Shown here: positions 28,282-38,246 of the stretch, one piece after another | How positions within the stretch are numbered: position 1 is the first letter of the stretch | Layout of the letters: each line of letters begins with the position of its first letter | Assembly (NCBI RefSeq): GCF_010747415.1 | Contig: NZ_JAAGNZ010000004.1 | Location: forward strand, 124,001 to 188,000 | Reading direction: 5' to 3' | Length of the DNA stretch: 64,000 nt | Origin: Spirosoma agri | GTDB lineage: Bacteria; Bacteroidota; Bacteroidia; Cytophagales; Spirosomataceae | The notes under the pieces: model-generated | What the model saw: only the letters and a program-made list of their open reading frames with translations | Database searches by the model: none | What the model was told of the DNA's origin: nothing | Position numbers and translations under genes: made by a program

Positions 28282-30669
28282 CTAGCGCATCCGGCTCTTT
28301 TCATCGTCGTTACCTAACGTCCCTTGCCGGGCCGTTTTGACGGTCTTCTTGCCGAAATTATAGCTGAACGATACTTTAACGCGCTGGCTGTCATTGTAGC
28401 TCCGCATGGTGAAGTTCACCTGCCCGTAGGCCGATTCCAGCCGGCTGGTCATGGTCCGGAACACATCGCTTACCTCGATCCGGAGGTTCGCCTGTTTGGC
28501 CAGCAGGGATTTCGTTACGCTCATCGATACGCCCCCAAATCCTTTCTGGGTGAACAGCCCCGACCGGGCGGGCGACATGTAGTGTGCCGTCAGTTCGTAT
28601 TTCCAGTCGCGGGGCAGGGAGATAATGTTCGAGGACGTAGCCATCACCCACAGGCCGGTTGATTGGTAGCGGCTCAGTTCGTTAACGGGGCTACTGGTGT
28701 AATTGCCCATGCCCATCAGCGTGGTATTCGTCTGCCAGCTTTTCGTTACGTTTTTGGCGTAGGTTGCTCCCACGTAAAAGTCGTTGCCGTTCCGCAGGTT
28801 GTCCATCACCTGGGTGTACACGAACGTAGCCGGATCAGCCCGTAACACGGTGGTCATCTGATCGCGGATGTACGAATAGTTCGCGAACAGGTTCAGGCTG
28901 CCAAGCGAATAAAACGCGTCCAGCGTATGGGCAAACGATGGGCGAATCAGCGGGTTTCCTTCGATGATCGTGTAGGGGTCGATCAGGTTGCGGTAGGGAA
29001 CCAGGCTGCCCAGGCTGGGACGGCTTACTTTCCGGCTGACCGTAACACCCCACGAGCGTCCGTTCGGCAAGCTTCGGTTCAGACCCATGCTTGGAAAGAG
29101 TCCGGCGTAACTACGGGCCAGCGCCGATTGAGTCAGGTGCTGCTCGGTACGTTCTACCCGTAAGCCACCCTGCCACGACCAGCCTTTACCAAACGAGCGG
29201 CTCAGGTTCGAGTAAGCGGCATAGGTATGCTCCTGGTAGAGCCCCGACTGGCTAAACGCCGGATCGAACTGGTACTGACCGTTGACAAAATTATCCTGCT
29301 GAAGCGTGTTGTCAGTCTGGATGAACACATACTTCGTGCCTACGTCCAATCGCCACTTGCTGCCCAGTACGGGGGTACCATAATCCAGCTGACCAATCAG
29401 GTTTCGTTGCTGATTCGGGTTCAGGATACGGAGCTGAGTCACCGGGCCGTTTGCTGTCTCATCTAACCCAATTCGCTGATAGCTAATGAATTGTGACGCG
29501 TCTTTATCGACCATCGACTCGGTCACGAGGACGGTCAGCTCTTTGTTCTTATTCGGACCGAACGTTGCTTTGTAGCTTAGGTTCATGTCGTACACGCCAG
29601 CCTGATCCAGCCCCCTGTTCTCGGTGCGGATGGTCGAGTCAGCCAATGGCGCAACCATCGATCGGGTACGGGTATCCGTATTTTTGTTGTCCCGGCGCCA
29701 GTTGCCGTTCAGGCGCAGGCTCAGTACGTGCTGGGGATCGAAGGCATAATCGAGGCTCAGGTTGGTCGCCAGCGAGCGGTAGGTATTCAGGGTAAGCAAC
29801 CGGTTTTGCTGCGTAGCACCGGGGAAGGTTCGGTTCAGGTCCTGTGTCGAATACGACGTGGAAGGAAGGGTTGCATTCAGGCTACCGAATACCGTCCACT
29901 TACCCTGCCGATACGTCAGTGATCCGTTGGCCGACGAGCGGCTGTACTGGCCCTGCGAGTAGCTCAGCGTCGAGCGGCCATTGATACCCTGCTCACGGCT
30001 CTTTTTGGTGATGATGTTGATCACCCCGTCCACGGTGGCGTCGTAGCGGGCCGATGGGTTGGTGATGACTTCGATCCGGAGAATATCTTCCGCCGAGAAC
30101 GTTTGCAGAAAGCTGGCCAGACTGCCCTGCCCCATCTGCCGCCCATCGACCAGCAACAGGACGTTGGATTTGTTGCCGATGCTGATCGTTCCGCCGTCGT
30201 AGCGAACGCGGGGGATGTAACGAAGCAGATCTTCCGCTTTATTGCCCCGCGTAATAACGCTGCCTTCTACGTTAAGAACGAGCCGGTCGGCCTGCTGGCT
30301 AACCAGTGATGGCTGCGCCTTTACGGTGACTTCGGTTAAGTTTTTGGCACTGGCGTCGACGGTCAACACGCCCAGATCAACGGCTGGCGTCTCGGCCGTT
30401 AAGGTGATCAAGGACGAGTAGCGGTCGCTGTAGCCAACCGCGCTGATCCGGGTGCGGTAGGTCCCCGACGCGAGTTTGTCCATCCTGAAACGCCCGTCCT
30501 CGCCGGTAATCGCTCCTTTAACGATTGACGAGTCAGCCGATCGCAGCAAGGCTACGCTGGCGTACAGCATGGGTTGATTGGCGGTATCGGTAACCCGGCC
30601 CGTTAGCTGGTGCTGGGCGATCGCTGGTAGTGAGACGAGAAGAAAAAAGAAGGCAAGACGGGCGTTCAT
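28282..30669 (-). CDS. TonB-dependent receptor, CarboxypepD_reg head and OMP beta-barrel
   Basis: From Met at 30669 the 795-residue protein has a signal peptide (MNARLAFFFLLVSLPAIAQ), then a carboxypeptidase-like sandwich (LTGRVTDTANQPMLYASVAL). The plug follows (LTEVTVKAQPS, LLRYIPRVRYDGG, VLLLVDGR, IEVITNPSARYDATVDGVIN), then a long beta-barrel ending KVSFSYNFGKK and a short basic tail. Plug plus barrel of this type (OMP_b-brl_3) imports or senses ligands in the outer membrane; the ligand is unknown. The open frame continues 32 residues upstream but lacks a signal there. It is flanked by a LytTR regulator and a LytS kinase, which suggests it senses or is controlled by that pair. Confidence 0.93.
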   Translation of the reverse strand: MNARLAFFFLLVSLPAIAQHQLTGRVTDTANQPMLYASVALLRSADSSIVKGAITGEDGRFRMDKLASGTYRTRISAVGYSDRYSSLITLTAETPAVDLGVLTVDASAKNLTEVTVKAQPSLVSQQADRLVLNVEGSVITRGNKAEDLLRYIPRVRYDGGTISIGNKSNVLLLVDGRQMGQGSLASFLQTFSAEDILRIEVITNPSARYDATVDGVINIITKKSREQGINGRSTLSYSQGQYSRSSANGSLTYRQGKWTVFGSLNATLPSTSYSTQDLNRTFPGATQQNRLLTLNTYRSLATNLSLDYAFDPQHVLSLRLNGNWRRDNKNTDTRTRSMVAPLADSTIRTENRGLDQAGVYDMNLSYKATFGPNKNKELTVLVTESMVDKDASQFISYQRIGLDETANGPVTQLRILNPNQQRNLIGQLDYGTPVLGSKWRLDVGTKYVFIQTDNTLQQDNFVNGQYQFDPAFSQSGLYQEHTYAAYSNLSRSFGKGWSWQGGLRVERTEQHLTQSALARSYAGLFPSMGLNRSLPNGRSWGVTVSRKVSRPSLGSLVPYRNLIDPYTIIEGNPLIRPSFAHTLDAFYSLGSLNLFANYSYIRDQMTTVLRADPATFVYTQVMDNLRNGNDFYVGATYAKNVTKSWQTNTTLMGMGNYTSSPVNELSRYQSTGLWVMATSSNIISLPRDWKYELTAHYMSPARSGLFTQKGFGGVSMSVTKSLLAKQANLRIEVSDVFRTMTSRLESAYGQVNFTMRSYNDSQRVKVSFSYNFGKKTVKTARQGTLGNDDEKSRMR

Positions 30670-30850
30670 GGGATGATTTGCGTTGCGTGATTGATGATGC
30701 AAACCTAGCCCTGCCCCGTCGGTAGCCCCAGTTAATTCGGTGAACCCGCCGTTGTTTTCGACCAAGTCTCTCCGCTCCTATTCATCGAAAAAATGGGCAC
30801 TTTGGTCGAAAAATGGGTCATCAATCAGAGAAACACACGAAGTTTGACGG

Positions 30851-31996
30851 ATGAAACTGTCCCTGGTTCAATTCCCCTTTCTCACCGGCTCAGCCCGTCG
30901 GCTACTGGCGCACGCCATTGTTATCCTTGCCTTATATGTATTGGTGAGCGCCGATGGACTAACGGTAAGCTTAAGTTACCGCTACGGTGATACCGGGCAG
31001 TGGTTCACGTACGGGCAGTTTCTTGTGCAGCTGGGTATTTACTATGGCTGGGGCTACTGGCTTTTCCCCCGTTTTCTGTATCGATTCAGGCCGCTTCCCT
31101 TGCTGGCCCTTATTCTCCTGACGTACACGGGCGTTTATCTGGCCAACTACGCTGGCTTTAGCTGGCTTCATCAGACCGTCGGCTTTCCCGACCATGGCCT
31201 GCTGGCGGTACCCCGCGCCAACGTCTGGTCGGATCTATCGCTTATGTGGCACCGCATGGAACAGCATGGACCGCTGGGCCTTTTCACCAACGTTTCCTTA
31301 TTCGGCTGGAATTTTCTGCTGTCGTTTACCTATCCAGCGCTGCTGCTGGCCTTTAAAGCGCTGTACGACAACATGACCTCCCAGATCAGCAACGCGCAAC
31401 TCAAACAGCAAAATATGCAGCTCGAACTGGGCTACCTGAAAAGCCAGATTAACCCGCATTTTTTGTTTAACGTGCTCAATAGCGTGTACGCCCTGACGGA
31501 AGAGGATTGCCCCCCAGCGGCCCAACTAGTCCATCAGTTGTCCGGCCTGATGCAATATACCCTGTACGAAACCGCCGAACCCACCGTGCCGCTGCAAAAG
31601 GAACTTCAGTTTATCCGGGATTATATCGCCCTGGAAAAGACCCGGACGGGCAAACGCGTTGATCTCCAGATATGCCTTCCCGAAACCGTCGACGACAGCG
31701 TTCACATTGTGCCTTTCCTGCTGATTCCTTTCGTGGAGAACGCCTTCAAGCACGGCGTTCAACGGAGTGCGCGTAAATCCTGGATCAAGCTAGCGGTCGT
31801 GGTCGATAACGCGGGCCTGCGATTAACCATCAGCAACAGCAAACCCGTTGCGCCAGAAGCCAGCATTGGCGGGTTGGGGCTGGTCAACGTCCGGAAGCGG
31901 CTGGCTTTACTGTACCCCGGTCATGTTCTTCAGGTAGTAAACGAGCCGGACTGCTACCAGGTCGATCTGGCTCTCCCGTTTGACGCCGTTAGGTAA
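30851..31996 (+). CDS. LytS-type sensor histidine kinase
   Basis: The N-terminal part holds four to five membrane helices (about residues 18-33, 55-72, 83-103 and 145-170). A coiled linker follows, then the His_kinase domain of the LytS/YehU class: phospho-acceptor His203 in SQINPHFLFNVLNS, then the ATP-binding N box LIPFVENAFKHG and G box GGLGLVNVRKRL. It should phosphorylate the LytTR regulator at 27489. The gene diverges from the TonB receptor gene across 181 bases, so one promoter region may serve both. Confidence 0.95.
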   Translation: MKLSLVQFPFLTGSARRLLAHAIVILALYVLVSADGLTVSLSYRYGDTGQWFTYGQFLVQLGIYYGWGYWLFPRFLYRFRPLPLLALILLTYTGVYLANYAGFSWLHQTVGFPDHGLLAVPRANVWSDLSLMWHRMEQHGPLGLFTNVSLFGWNFLLSFTYPALLLAFKALYDNMTSQISNAQLKQQNMQLELGYLKSQINPHFLFNVLNSVYALTEEDCPPAAQLVHQLSGLMQYTLYETAEPTVPLQKELQFIRDYIALEKTRTGKRVDLQICLPETVDDSVHIVPFLLIPFVENAFKHGVQRSARKSWIKLAVVVDNAGLRLTISNSKPVAPEASIGGLGLVNVRKRLALLYPGHVLQVVNEPDCYQVDLALPFDAVR

Positions 31997-32973
31997 GCCA
32001 ACGAGCTGGAAACGATGGGTTATCGATCAGCTGGCTGCTACGTTCTAGCTCAACGTACTGTTCACCTGGGAAGTGACGGAGGCCCTCCCACTAGCGGGCT
32101 CTGACGCATTTTGTGAGGCTTGCCTTCAAAAATCTCGTTCCGGTAGCTTAGTAGCCCTACTTACTTCCACTACGACAACGTACGTAAGAGCCCGTTTGTG
32201 GCAAGGGGTCAACTATCGCGCCAAAGTTCCTGTGTGAGACAACTCAACCTTCATTTATCTGCTTCGAGAAATGGGGCGTTTGATTGGACGGCATATTTTA
32301 CTACTTGTCAACTAGTGTACGTAGCGTACGGGCAAACCAAGCTGACCTATTCCGTCCCGTCAACCGGGTCGTTTTGGCAATAGCAAGATGTGTGTTGATC
32401 CGGACAAAAACCGCCTGCGCAGGGCGGGGAATAGCCCGTCGGTGTTGCGCTATCGAGTCTACTTCTGCCAGAGTCGATCCAGGTTTTATCCAAGCCAACA
32501 ACGACACTTAACCGATCCCTAGCTCCGGCGTTTATTCGCTAAGGTAGGACCAAAATGGTTCTTCGGTGGGTGTTTCGGTTAGTGGTTGCAGTATCGAGTA
32601 ACTCATCGAGCTTAGCAGTACCCAGTCCTGCTAAAACGAATGGGTTGATGTGTTGTACTTTTCATGAAGCACTTACCAAATAAATCACTGGGTGGGTGAA
32701 ATCTGCCTATATGTCATAGGGCATTGACTTAAACTTGCCCTCGCATTGGACACTATGCCCTATCCCCGACAATGATACCCGGTATTGACTCCCTTTTATA
32801 ACCAACTGATCTCTTTACGACGTATTCTTTACCTTCTTCTACCCGCTACACCCAATTCTCCCATGCCACCCTCTGAGGTGCGAATGGCGGCTTCAATTCC
32901 CGAACTCCTGTCTTTGATTCACGCATAATACCTACTCTATTTTCTTATCGCTATACTTATTAACTCTACTTGT
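31997..32973. other. nearly 1 kb without recognisable genes
   Basis: Both strands show only short frames (for example 32198-32511 plus) with no family features. Next to a chimeric, decayed kinase gene, this may be old coding DNA past recognition. No RNA fold could be assigned. Confidence 0.4.
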
Positions 32974-34660
32974 TTGTCTACTTGGGCCCTTGATCGGGCT
33001 CACTGGCTTACCCGGCGGCTGTGGTCGGGGGGATACGTTGTTCTCATGGTACTAGTGCTGGGTGGCTTCGGCCCCGCCCAGGCCCAGACCGGCACCACCG
33101 TGGCGGGGGGAAATGGACAAGGGCCAGCCGTTAATCAACTGAATTTTCCCAGCGGGATATTTGTGGATGGGGTGGGTACTGTGTATGTGGCTGATACAGG
33201 TAACGACGTCAATTCTCAGGAGGCAGTTGGTAAAGCAGCTCAGGAGGTTTTTCCCAGTCTTGAGCCAGGTTGGGTCGACACGTACCAGCAGTCCCTAGAT
33301 AGTGGGCAGACCATTCGCGTTGAGCAGTTCGTTCCGGGGCTGGACCGATGGTTCGAAGTGACGGCCTTCTTTGATGGCAATGACCAGTTTGTGGCTCATT
33401 ACGAAGACATCACGGCCCGCAGACAGACTCAAAAATCCCAGCAACACAGCACCCGCCTACAACTAGCCCTGGATGTTGCCCAACTGGGCACCCAGAGATG
33501 GAACCTGCTCACCAATGAGGGCTACCTCGATAGTCGGGGAGCTGAGTTAATCGGTAAGGCCACCGGTTATCAACCCAACGTAGCCCAGGCCCAGATCGCC
33601 AGCATCCATCCCGACCAAAGCGTCCACCATATTCGCTCCCGGTTCTATGTGGTAGCCGATCTGACAGGACGCCCCGTGAAACTGATGAGGACAAACCTGG
33701 ACGTAACAGCTGAATATGAGCTGACGACAGCACTACGCCAAAGCCAGGAGAAGCAAGCATTTTGCTAGCCCTGAGTAATGCGCTACACGCCCCGGCGAAT
33801 CCAATCGGGATTGAAACGATCGCTGTCCGGTTGCTGGAGGAATACCTGGGTATCACCCAGATTCAGTTTGGCCAAATGATCGGGCAAGAGGTGATCATTC
33901 ACCGGGCTATGGCAGCCATCAGCCACTCAGAAAAGATCCGTTTCGCTCCATGACCTTGGATGTAGAATCGCCAGTGCCCAACCAAGCTGGTCAGGTGCAG
34001 GTAGTTGCCGATGTGGCCATGGATCCCATCCATACACTGTCCGAAAGGGAGACGCGGCAAGCCGCTCAGATTGGAGCCTATATAAACGTTCTGCTGGTTA
34101 AGCAACAGCAGTGGGTCATCACCTTGAGGGTGCATAGTATCCAGGCACGCTCCTGGACTTCGTCTGAGGTTGAACTGGTTTAGGAGCACCTGGGCGTCTC
34201 TGGAACGGGCCCGCACCCAGAAAGCCCTGAACCAAAGCGAGGAGCGGCTTCAGCAATTGTCGGCGTATTTGGAAAGTCAGGTGCAACAGCGCACGGGGGA
34301 GTTGGCGGCTGCTAACCACAAATTGGCGATCAATAACCAGGCTTTAGCAGAAGCCAATGACCTGCTGGTTCGCTCGAATGCGAATCTACAAACCTTTGCC
34401 TACATCGCCAGCCACGATTTGCAAGAGCCCCTGCGCAAAATTCCACAGTTCGGCGACCTCTTAAAAACGCGTTCCATGGACTCAACCAGCGAGGCATTCG
34501 TGTATCTGGAGCGGATGCAGACGGCGGCCTCTCGGATGTCGACGCTGATTCGAGACCTGCTGAATTACTTCCCGTATTTCCACCTAACGGGACGAGAGTG
34601 TCCCCTTTTCACTCCAGACCATTGTCGCCACATCGTCTCTGTCTATCGATAAATCATAGC
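32974..34660 (+). pseudogene. NHL-repeat/PAS-GAF histidine kinase chimera, frameshifted and truncated
   Basis: The first frame opens with a membrane-signal segment and one NHL-type repeat (FPSGIFVDGVGTVYVADTGN), typical of secreted NHL proteins. At about 33202 it passes directly into a PAS fold of a cytoplasmic sensor kinase (VGKAAQEVFPSLEPGW, WFEVTAFFDG, DITARR) and a second PAS. GAF pieces follow in other frames (33762-33953; 33950-34183 with RQAAQIGAYINVLLVK), then a HisKA dimerisation segment (34170-34570: FAYIASHDLQEPLRK with the phospho-acceptor His). A further frame change follows, and the stop comes before any ATPase domain. At least four lesions are present. A deletion joining two unrelated genes, then decay, explains it. 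The TTG start is uncertain. Confidence 0.82.
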
Positions 34661-34956
34661 CGTGAAACAAAACGCTTTCTTCATCACTAGTATCTGTTAG
34701 TATAATAGCCTATCGTATTCCCCTACCCAATTAACTCGGATAAGGTAAACCGTGATTAAAACAACGCAGTCTTTTTCATCTATCTTATCCTATGCGTAGT
34801 AAATAAGTGAACATCGAGGCCGACTTGAGAAAGACAGTACTTCGTTAATATTGCGTCTGTCATGTCGAGTGATCGATTAAAACAGACAATGGTTAACTTG
34901 TTCTAATTCAAATAATTATCTTAAATTTTGGAATTGCCAGTGTCATAAAGCGAAAA

Positions 34957-35015
34957 ATGATTTGCTTTTTTGTTATCGTGTATACTATATTTACGACAAC
35001 AAAAAAGCAAATCAT
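34957..35015 (+). promoter_or_regulatory. long inverted repeat enclosing the VOC gene start codon
   Basis: Arms at 34957-34979 and 34993-35015 pair at 22 of 23 positions around a 13-base AT-rich spacer. The right arm ends within the ATG at 35014-35016. If transcribed, the mRNA would hide the start codon in a stem. As DNA it could be an operator, or carry a promoter (a TATATTTA-like box lies at 34986-34993). Confidence 0.75.
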
Positions 35016-35373
35016 GAGACAACTAACCTTTGCGTCATTGCAAGTCAACGATCTGGAAGCATCAACAGAGTTCTATCAACAAAAATTAGGCTTTAACGTG
35101 GCCGACCTCAGCCCACAAGCCTGCGTATTTACCTACAATCAAGGGCAAGCCAGTTTCGCTATTCGCACCCCGCTTGAACCACTGGAAGGACGAGAGTTGG
35201 GGATTGGCGTAGCCATCTGGTTTGCGGTTGACAAAAATGTAGATGAATTGAAAGCCGAGTTCATGGCTAACGGGGTAACCACCGCCGGTCCAGTTATCCA
35301 AACCCCTTTCGGCAGAGCATTCCATGTCAAAGACATTGACGGCTATAAGCTCACGTTTTTAGAGACTAACTGA
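35014..35373 (+). CDS. VOC-family (glyoxalase/bleomycin resistance-like) protein
   Basis: The 119-residue protein from Met 35014 has the paired beta-alpha-beta-beta-beta modules of the vicinal oxygen chelate fold. Module 1 is FASLQVNDLEASTEFYQQKLGF. Module 2 is IWFAVDKNVDELKAEF, with FHVKDIDGYKLTFLE near the end. Such proteins include metal-dependent lyases, dioxygenases and drug-binding resistance proteins; the residues seen do not settle which. The open frame to 34957 is rejected because the extension is the palindrome arm and hydrophobic chance sequence. It is transcribed toward a decayed NmrA gene. Confidence 0.88.
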   Translation: MRQLTFASLQVNDLEASTEFYQQKLGFNVADLSPQACVFTYNQGQASFAIRTPLEPLEGRELGIGVAIWFAVDKNVDELKAEFMANGVTTAGPVIQTPFGRAFHVKDIDGYKLTFLETN

Positions 35374-35400
35374 ATTAAATTACTCACTGTTAGCCAGTTG

Positions 35401-36190
35401 GATCGTACGAACAACAAACTATTAATTACTGGAGCCACTGGCGACAGTAGTCAGTCTGCTGAAACAAAAAGTAGCCATTGAAAACTTGGCCGTTTTGGTG
35501 CGGGAAGAAAAAAAATGTATTGGCAGAACAGTATAAGCACGAAGGAATTGCCGTGAAGATAGGCGAGCCAACCCAGCCAGCTTGCTGAACGCTTTTCAGG
35601 GCATTGACGTGTTGACGATGATCAACGGCTTCGACTTCATCGAAACGTAGTGGAAGCTGCTCAACGGGCCCATGTCAGGCACATCATCTATACGAGTTCC
35701 GTATGGCGAAACGAAACCGATTCCCCCCTTGGCAACGCCAGTTGGTTCGCATCGACAAACGGAAGACAGCATCAAAGCATCTGGCATTACCTACACGCTA
35801 TTGAAGCATAATTTATACGCCGAAGTCATCCCAATGCTGATCGGTGACAGGGATCAACTCCTGAAAACAAAAATGATTTATTTGCCCACGGCCGATGGAT
35901 CGGTTTCATTTGCCCCTAAAGACGATTTGGCCGAAGTCATGATTCTGCTCAATCGTCAGCGATACAAAAACCGAACATTAGCGTTTTAGGGCCGTGAACA
36001 ACTAACTTTTGCCGCCCTTGCGGAACGACTTGGGGCGATTGTCAACGAACCGATTCCGTACATTTCGCCGGATGCGGCTATCTTTGAAAACCAAATGAAT
36101 CGGGTTTGTTTGCCCCATCCGGTTGTTGACATACTGAAGACCTTTCGTGTGGCTATTGCCCAAGGCGAGTTCGAGCAGCGTGTTGGGTAG
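35401..36190 (+). pseudogene. NmrA/QorB-type NAD(P)-binding reductase, multiply frameshifted
   Basis: Assembled across frames, the translation reads KLLITGATGDS (dinucleotide motif), SVVSLLKQKVAIENLAVLVR, LAEQYKHEGIAVKIG, SLLNAFQGIDVLTMING and VVEAAQRAHVRHIIYTSSVW. It continues with a long frame (35753-35986, IKASGITYTLLKHNLYAEVIP), an in-frame TAG near 35987, and LTFAALAERLGAIVNEPIPY to the stop at 36188. It resembles the intact QorB-like gene at 9566. About five frame changes and one stop show it is dead. A run of eight A near 35513 is one likely slippage site. It is followed by a MarR-type gene that may once have controlled it. Confidence 0.85.
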
Positions 36191-36348
36191 ACTGCAAAAA
36201 GATGGCCTTGCATCGCCTAAAACCTTAGCTTACAGTACTTAACTAGTAAGTTGTCTGAATTGATCAGCGTGTTGATGGCACCGATTTATCCGCTCTAAAT
36301 GACTGTCATTAGCAATTGCTATATACACTACTCTGTTTAACGATCCCT

Positions 36349-36810
36349 ATGGCCCACGATATTGAGTTCCATTTTAAAAGTACTGCCGATAGCCCCGGGT
36401 ATCTGCTTGGTCAGTTGACCATGCTTTGGCAACGCAAGCAGAAGCGGGTACTTGACCCCCTGGATTTGACCCAAACCCAATTGGTGTTACTGGCGGCCCT
36501 GGGCTGGCTCTCCCGCACCAGCGACGCGGTGACCCAGGTTGACATTGCCAACCAGAGCAACGCGGACCGGATGATGGTGTCCAAAGTTTTACGCACGCTG
36601 GAAGAGAAAGGGTTTATCAGTCGACAAGAGCACCCCACCGACACCCGAGCCAAAATCATTACGCTGACGGATAGCGGTGCGGCCGTTCTGCAGGAAGCGC
36701 TGAAAGCGGTCGAAGAGGCCGACATCGCTTTTTTTTCGCTGTCGGAAGCGGCACTCACCGGTTTCAACCAAACCATGGTATCGCTGATCAATCAAAACAA
36801 GAATGCCTGA
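36349..36810 (+). CDS. MarR-family transcriptional regulator
   Basis: The 153-residue product from Met 36349 is a winged-helix MarR protein. It has an N-terminal dimerisation helix (PGYLLGQLTMLWQRKQKRVL), DNA-binding helices (QVDIANQSNADRMMVSKVLRTLEEKGFI) and wing (RQEHPTDTRAKIITLTDSG). MarR proteins repress stress or efflux genes and release DNA on binding phenolic ligands. It lies between a dead NmrA gene and an MDR oxidoreductase gene 388 bases downstream, either of which could be its target. The upstream extension to 36316 is not needed. Confidence 0.92.
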   Translation: MAHDIEFHFKSTADSPGYLLGQLTMLWQRKQKRVLDPLDLTQTQLVLLAALGWLSRTSDAVTQVDIANQSNADRMMVSKVLRTLEEKGFISRQEHPTDTRAKIITLTDSGAAVLQEALKAVEEADIAFFSLSEAALTGFNQTMVSLINQNKNA

Positions 36811-37198
36811 CCGTAGGCAAAGCAGCCCGCTCACCAATCGCTTCTCCTTGAGACAAAAGAACTTTACCTGTCCCTAAATGAGCGTTTACAGGTAGACAAG
36901 AAACCGAAGATGGCTCTCGGGAATCCCTCCGCTGCGTTTATCGAAGCCAACAACCAGCGGGTAAAGTTACTGTAAACCCAACACTAAGTTACTTTCTACT
37001 AGCGCAACGACAAACCGTTTCATTAACTGACGGACAGGTATCGTCCATTTGATTCGTGCACTTTTGGCAACAACAAAAGTAATTTAGACTACGTCGGATG
37101 AAATCGTAGTATCGAATTTTGTCTCATCGAAATAAGCGCAGTATCCACTGGATAAAACCAGTACGGCCACAGCTAAATTTATCAGCACAGTGACAACG
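36811..37198. other. intergenic with a possible coding remnant
   Basis: From about 36815 to 36975 the plus strand is open without an ATG (includes YLSLNERLQVDKKPKMALG and ends KLL stop). It reads like real protein sequence but matches no family I recognise, so it may be a relic. The rest should hold the promoter of the MDR gene. Confidence 0.35.
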
Positions 37199-38125
37199 AT
37201 GAAAGCAATCAGAATTGACCAGTATGGCGATGAGCGCGTCCTTCAAGTGGTTGAGGTAGCCAAGCCCGAACCCGCCAGCGACCAGGTATTGATCAAGGTT
37301 TATGCAGCTGGCGTGAATCCGTTAGATTGGAAAATTCGCGACGGGGCAGGAGCGCGCTTTGGCATGAGTCTACCTATTTTCCTGGGCAGCGAAATTGCGG
37401 GCGTAGTGGAAAAGGTAGGCCAGGAAGTTATCGGTCTGAGCGTAGGCGATGAAGTTTATGGCATGGTCAAAGCAGGCGGATACGCCGAATACGCGCTGGC
37501 AAACGCTAACGAGGTAGCGCCGAAACCGGCCACCATTGACTTCCTCCACGCGGTCGCCGTTCCCCTGGCCGGGCTCACCGCCTGGCAAGCCATGTTTAAT
37601 GAAGGAAAACTTGGGGCGGGACAGAAAATCCTGATCACTGCTGCTGCCGGCGGGGTGGGCTCGCTGGCCGTCCAATTGGCCAAAGCAAAAGGGGCTATTG
37701 TAACCGGCATGGCTTCGGGTGAGAATGAAACATTCGTGCGGGCATTAGGAGCCGACGTGTTTGTCGATTACACCAAACAACCCTTTGACGAGGTGGTTAC
37801 GAACATGGATGTGGTGTTCGATGCGGTCGGTGGAGACACGTTCGAGCGCGCTTTTAAGTGCCTCAAAAAGAAAGGAATTATTGTCACATCCGTTGCTTTT
37901 CCAGCCGCTGGGCAAGGCGAAGCCTATGACGTTCGTGTCGCGCGCGTACTGTGTAAACCAGACCGAGATGAGCTTGACCAGATCAGTCAACTCGTGCTAG
38001 ACGGCAAGCTTCAACCCCACGTGTCGCACATTTTCCCGCTCGAGCAGGTAGGTATGGCCCACCAGCTGTCTAAACAAGGACGCACCAGAGGAAAAATTAT
38101 CCTGCAACTCAGTGCCCGCTACTAG
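37199..38125 (+). CDS. NADP-dependent MDR oxidoreductase (quinone reductase-like)
   Basis: This is a zinc-free medium-chain dehydrogenase of 308 residues. The N-terminal domain has MKAIRIDQYGDERVLQVVEV, YAAGVNPLDWKIRDG and GSEIAGVVEKVG. The Rossmann domain has LITAAAGGVGSLAVQLAKAKG and LGADVFVDY. It reduces quinones or enones with NADPH in its family. The start at 37199 is the family-like ATG; a GTG three codons upstream (37190) is possible. It is followed by an AraC paralogue at 38247 in the same direction, after a strong hairpin, again pairing reductase and regulator. Confidence 0.92.
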   Translation: MKAIRIDQYGDERVLQVVEVAKPEPASDQVLIKVYAAGVNPLDWKIRDGAGARFGMSLPIFLGSEIAGVVEKVGQEVIGLSVGDEVYGMVKAGGYAEYALANANEVAPKPATIDFLHAVAVPLAGLTAWQAMFNEGKLGAGQKILITAAAGGVGSLAVQLAKAKGAIVTGMASGENETFVRALGADVFVDYTKQPFDEVVTNMDVVFDAVGGDTFERAFKCLKKKGIIVTSVAFPAAGQGEAYDVRVARVLCKPDRDELDQISQLVLDGKLQPHVSHIFPLEQVGMAHQLSKQGRTRGKIILQLSARY

Positions 38126-38161
38126 ACTACCAGCTACCTCAACTAGCGTTGACTAAACCAA

Positions 38162-38195
38162 GGGCCGTACTCAACCGATAAGCTTAGTACGGCCC
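38162..38195 (+). terminator. hairpin after the MDR gene
   Basis: A perfect 10-bp stem (gggccgtact with agtacggccc) with a 14-base loop lies 37 bases after the stop. There is no clear T tract, so it may be a partial terminator or an operator for the AraC gene. Confidence 0.5.
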
Positions 38196-38246
38196 ACAGG
38201 CACTCCCCCGAATTATTTCACATACGCATTCCCTGATTAATTTACT

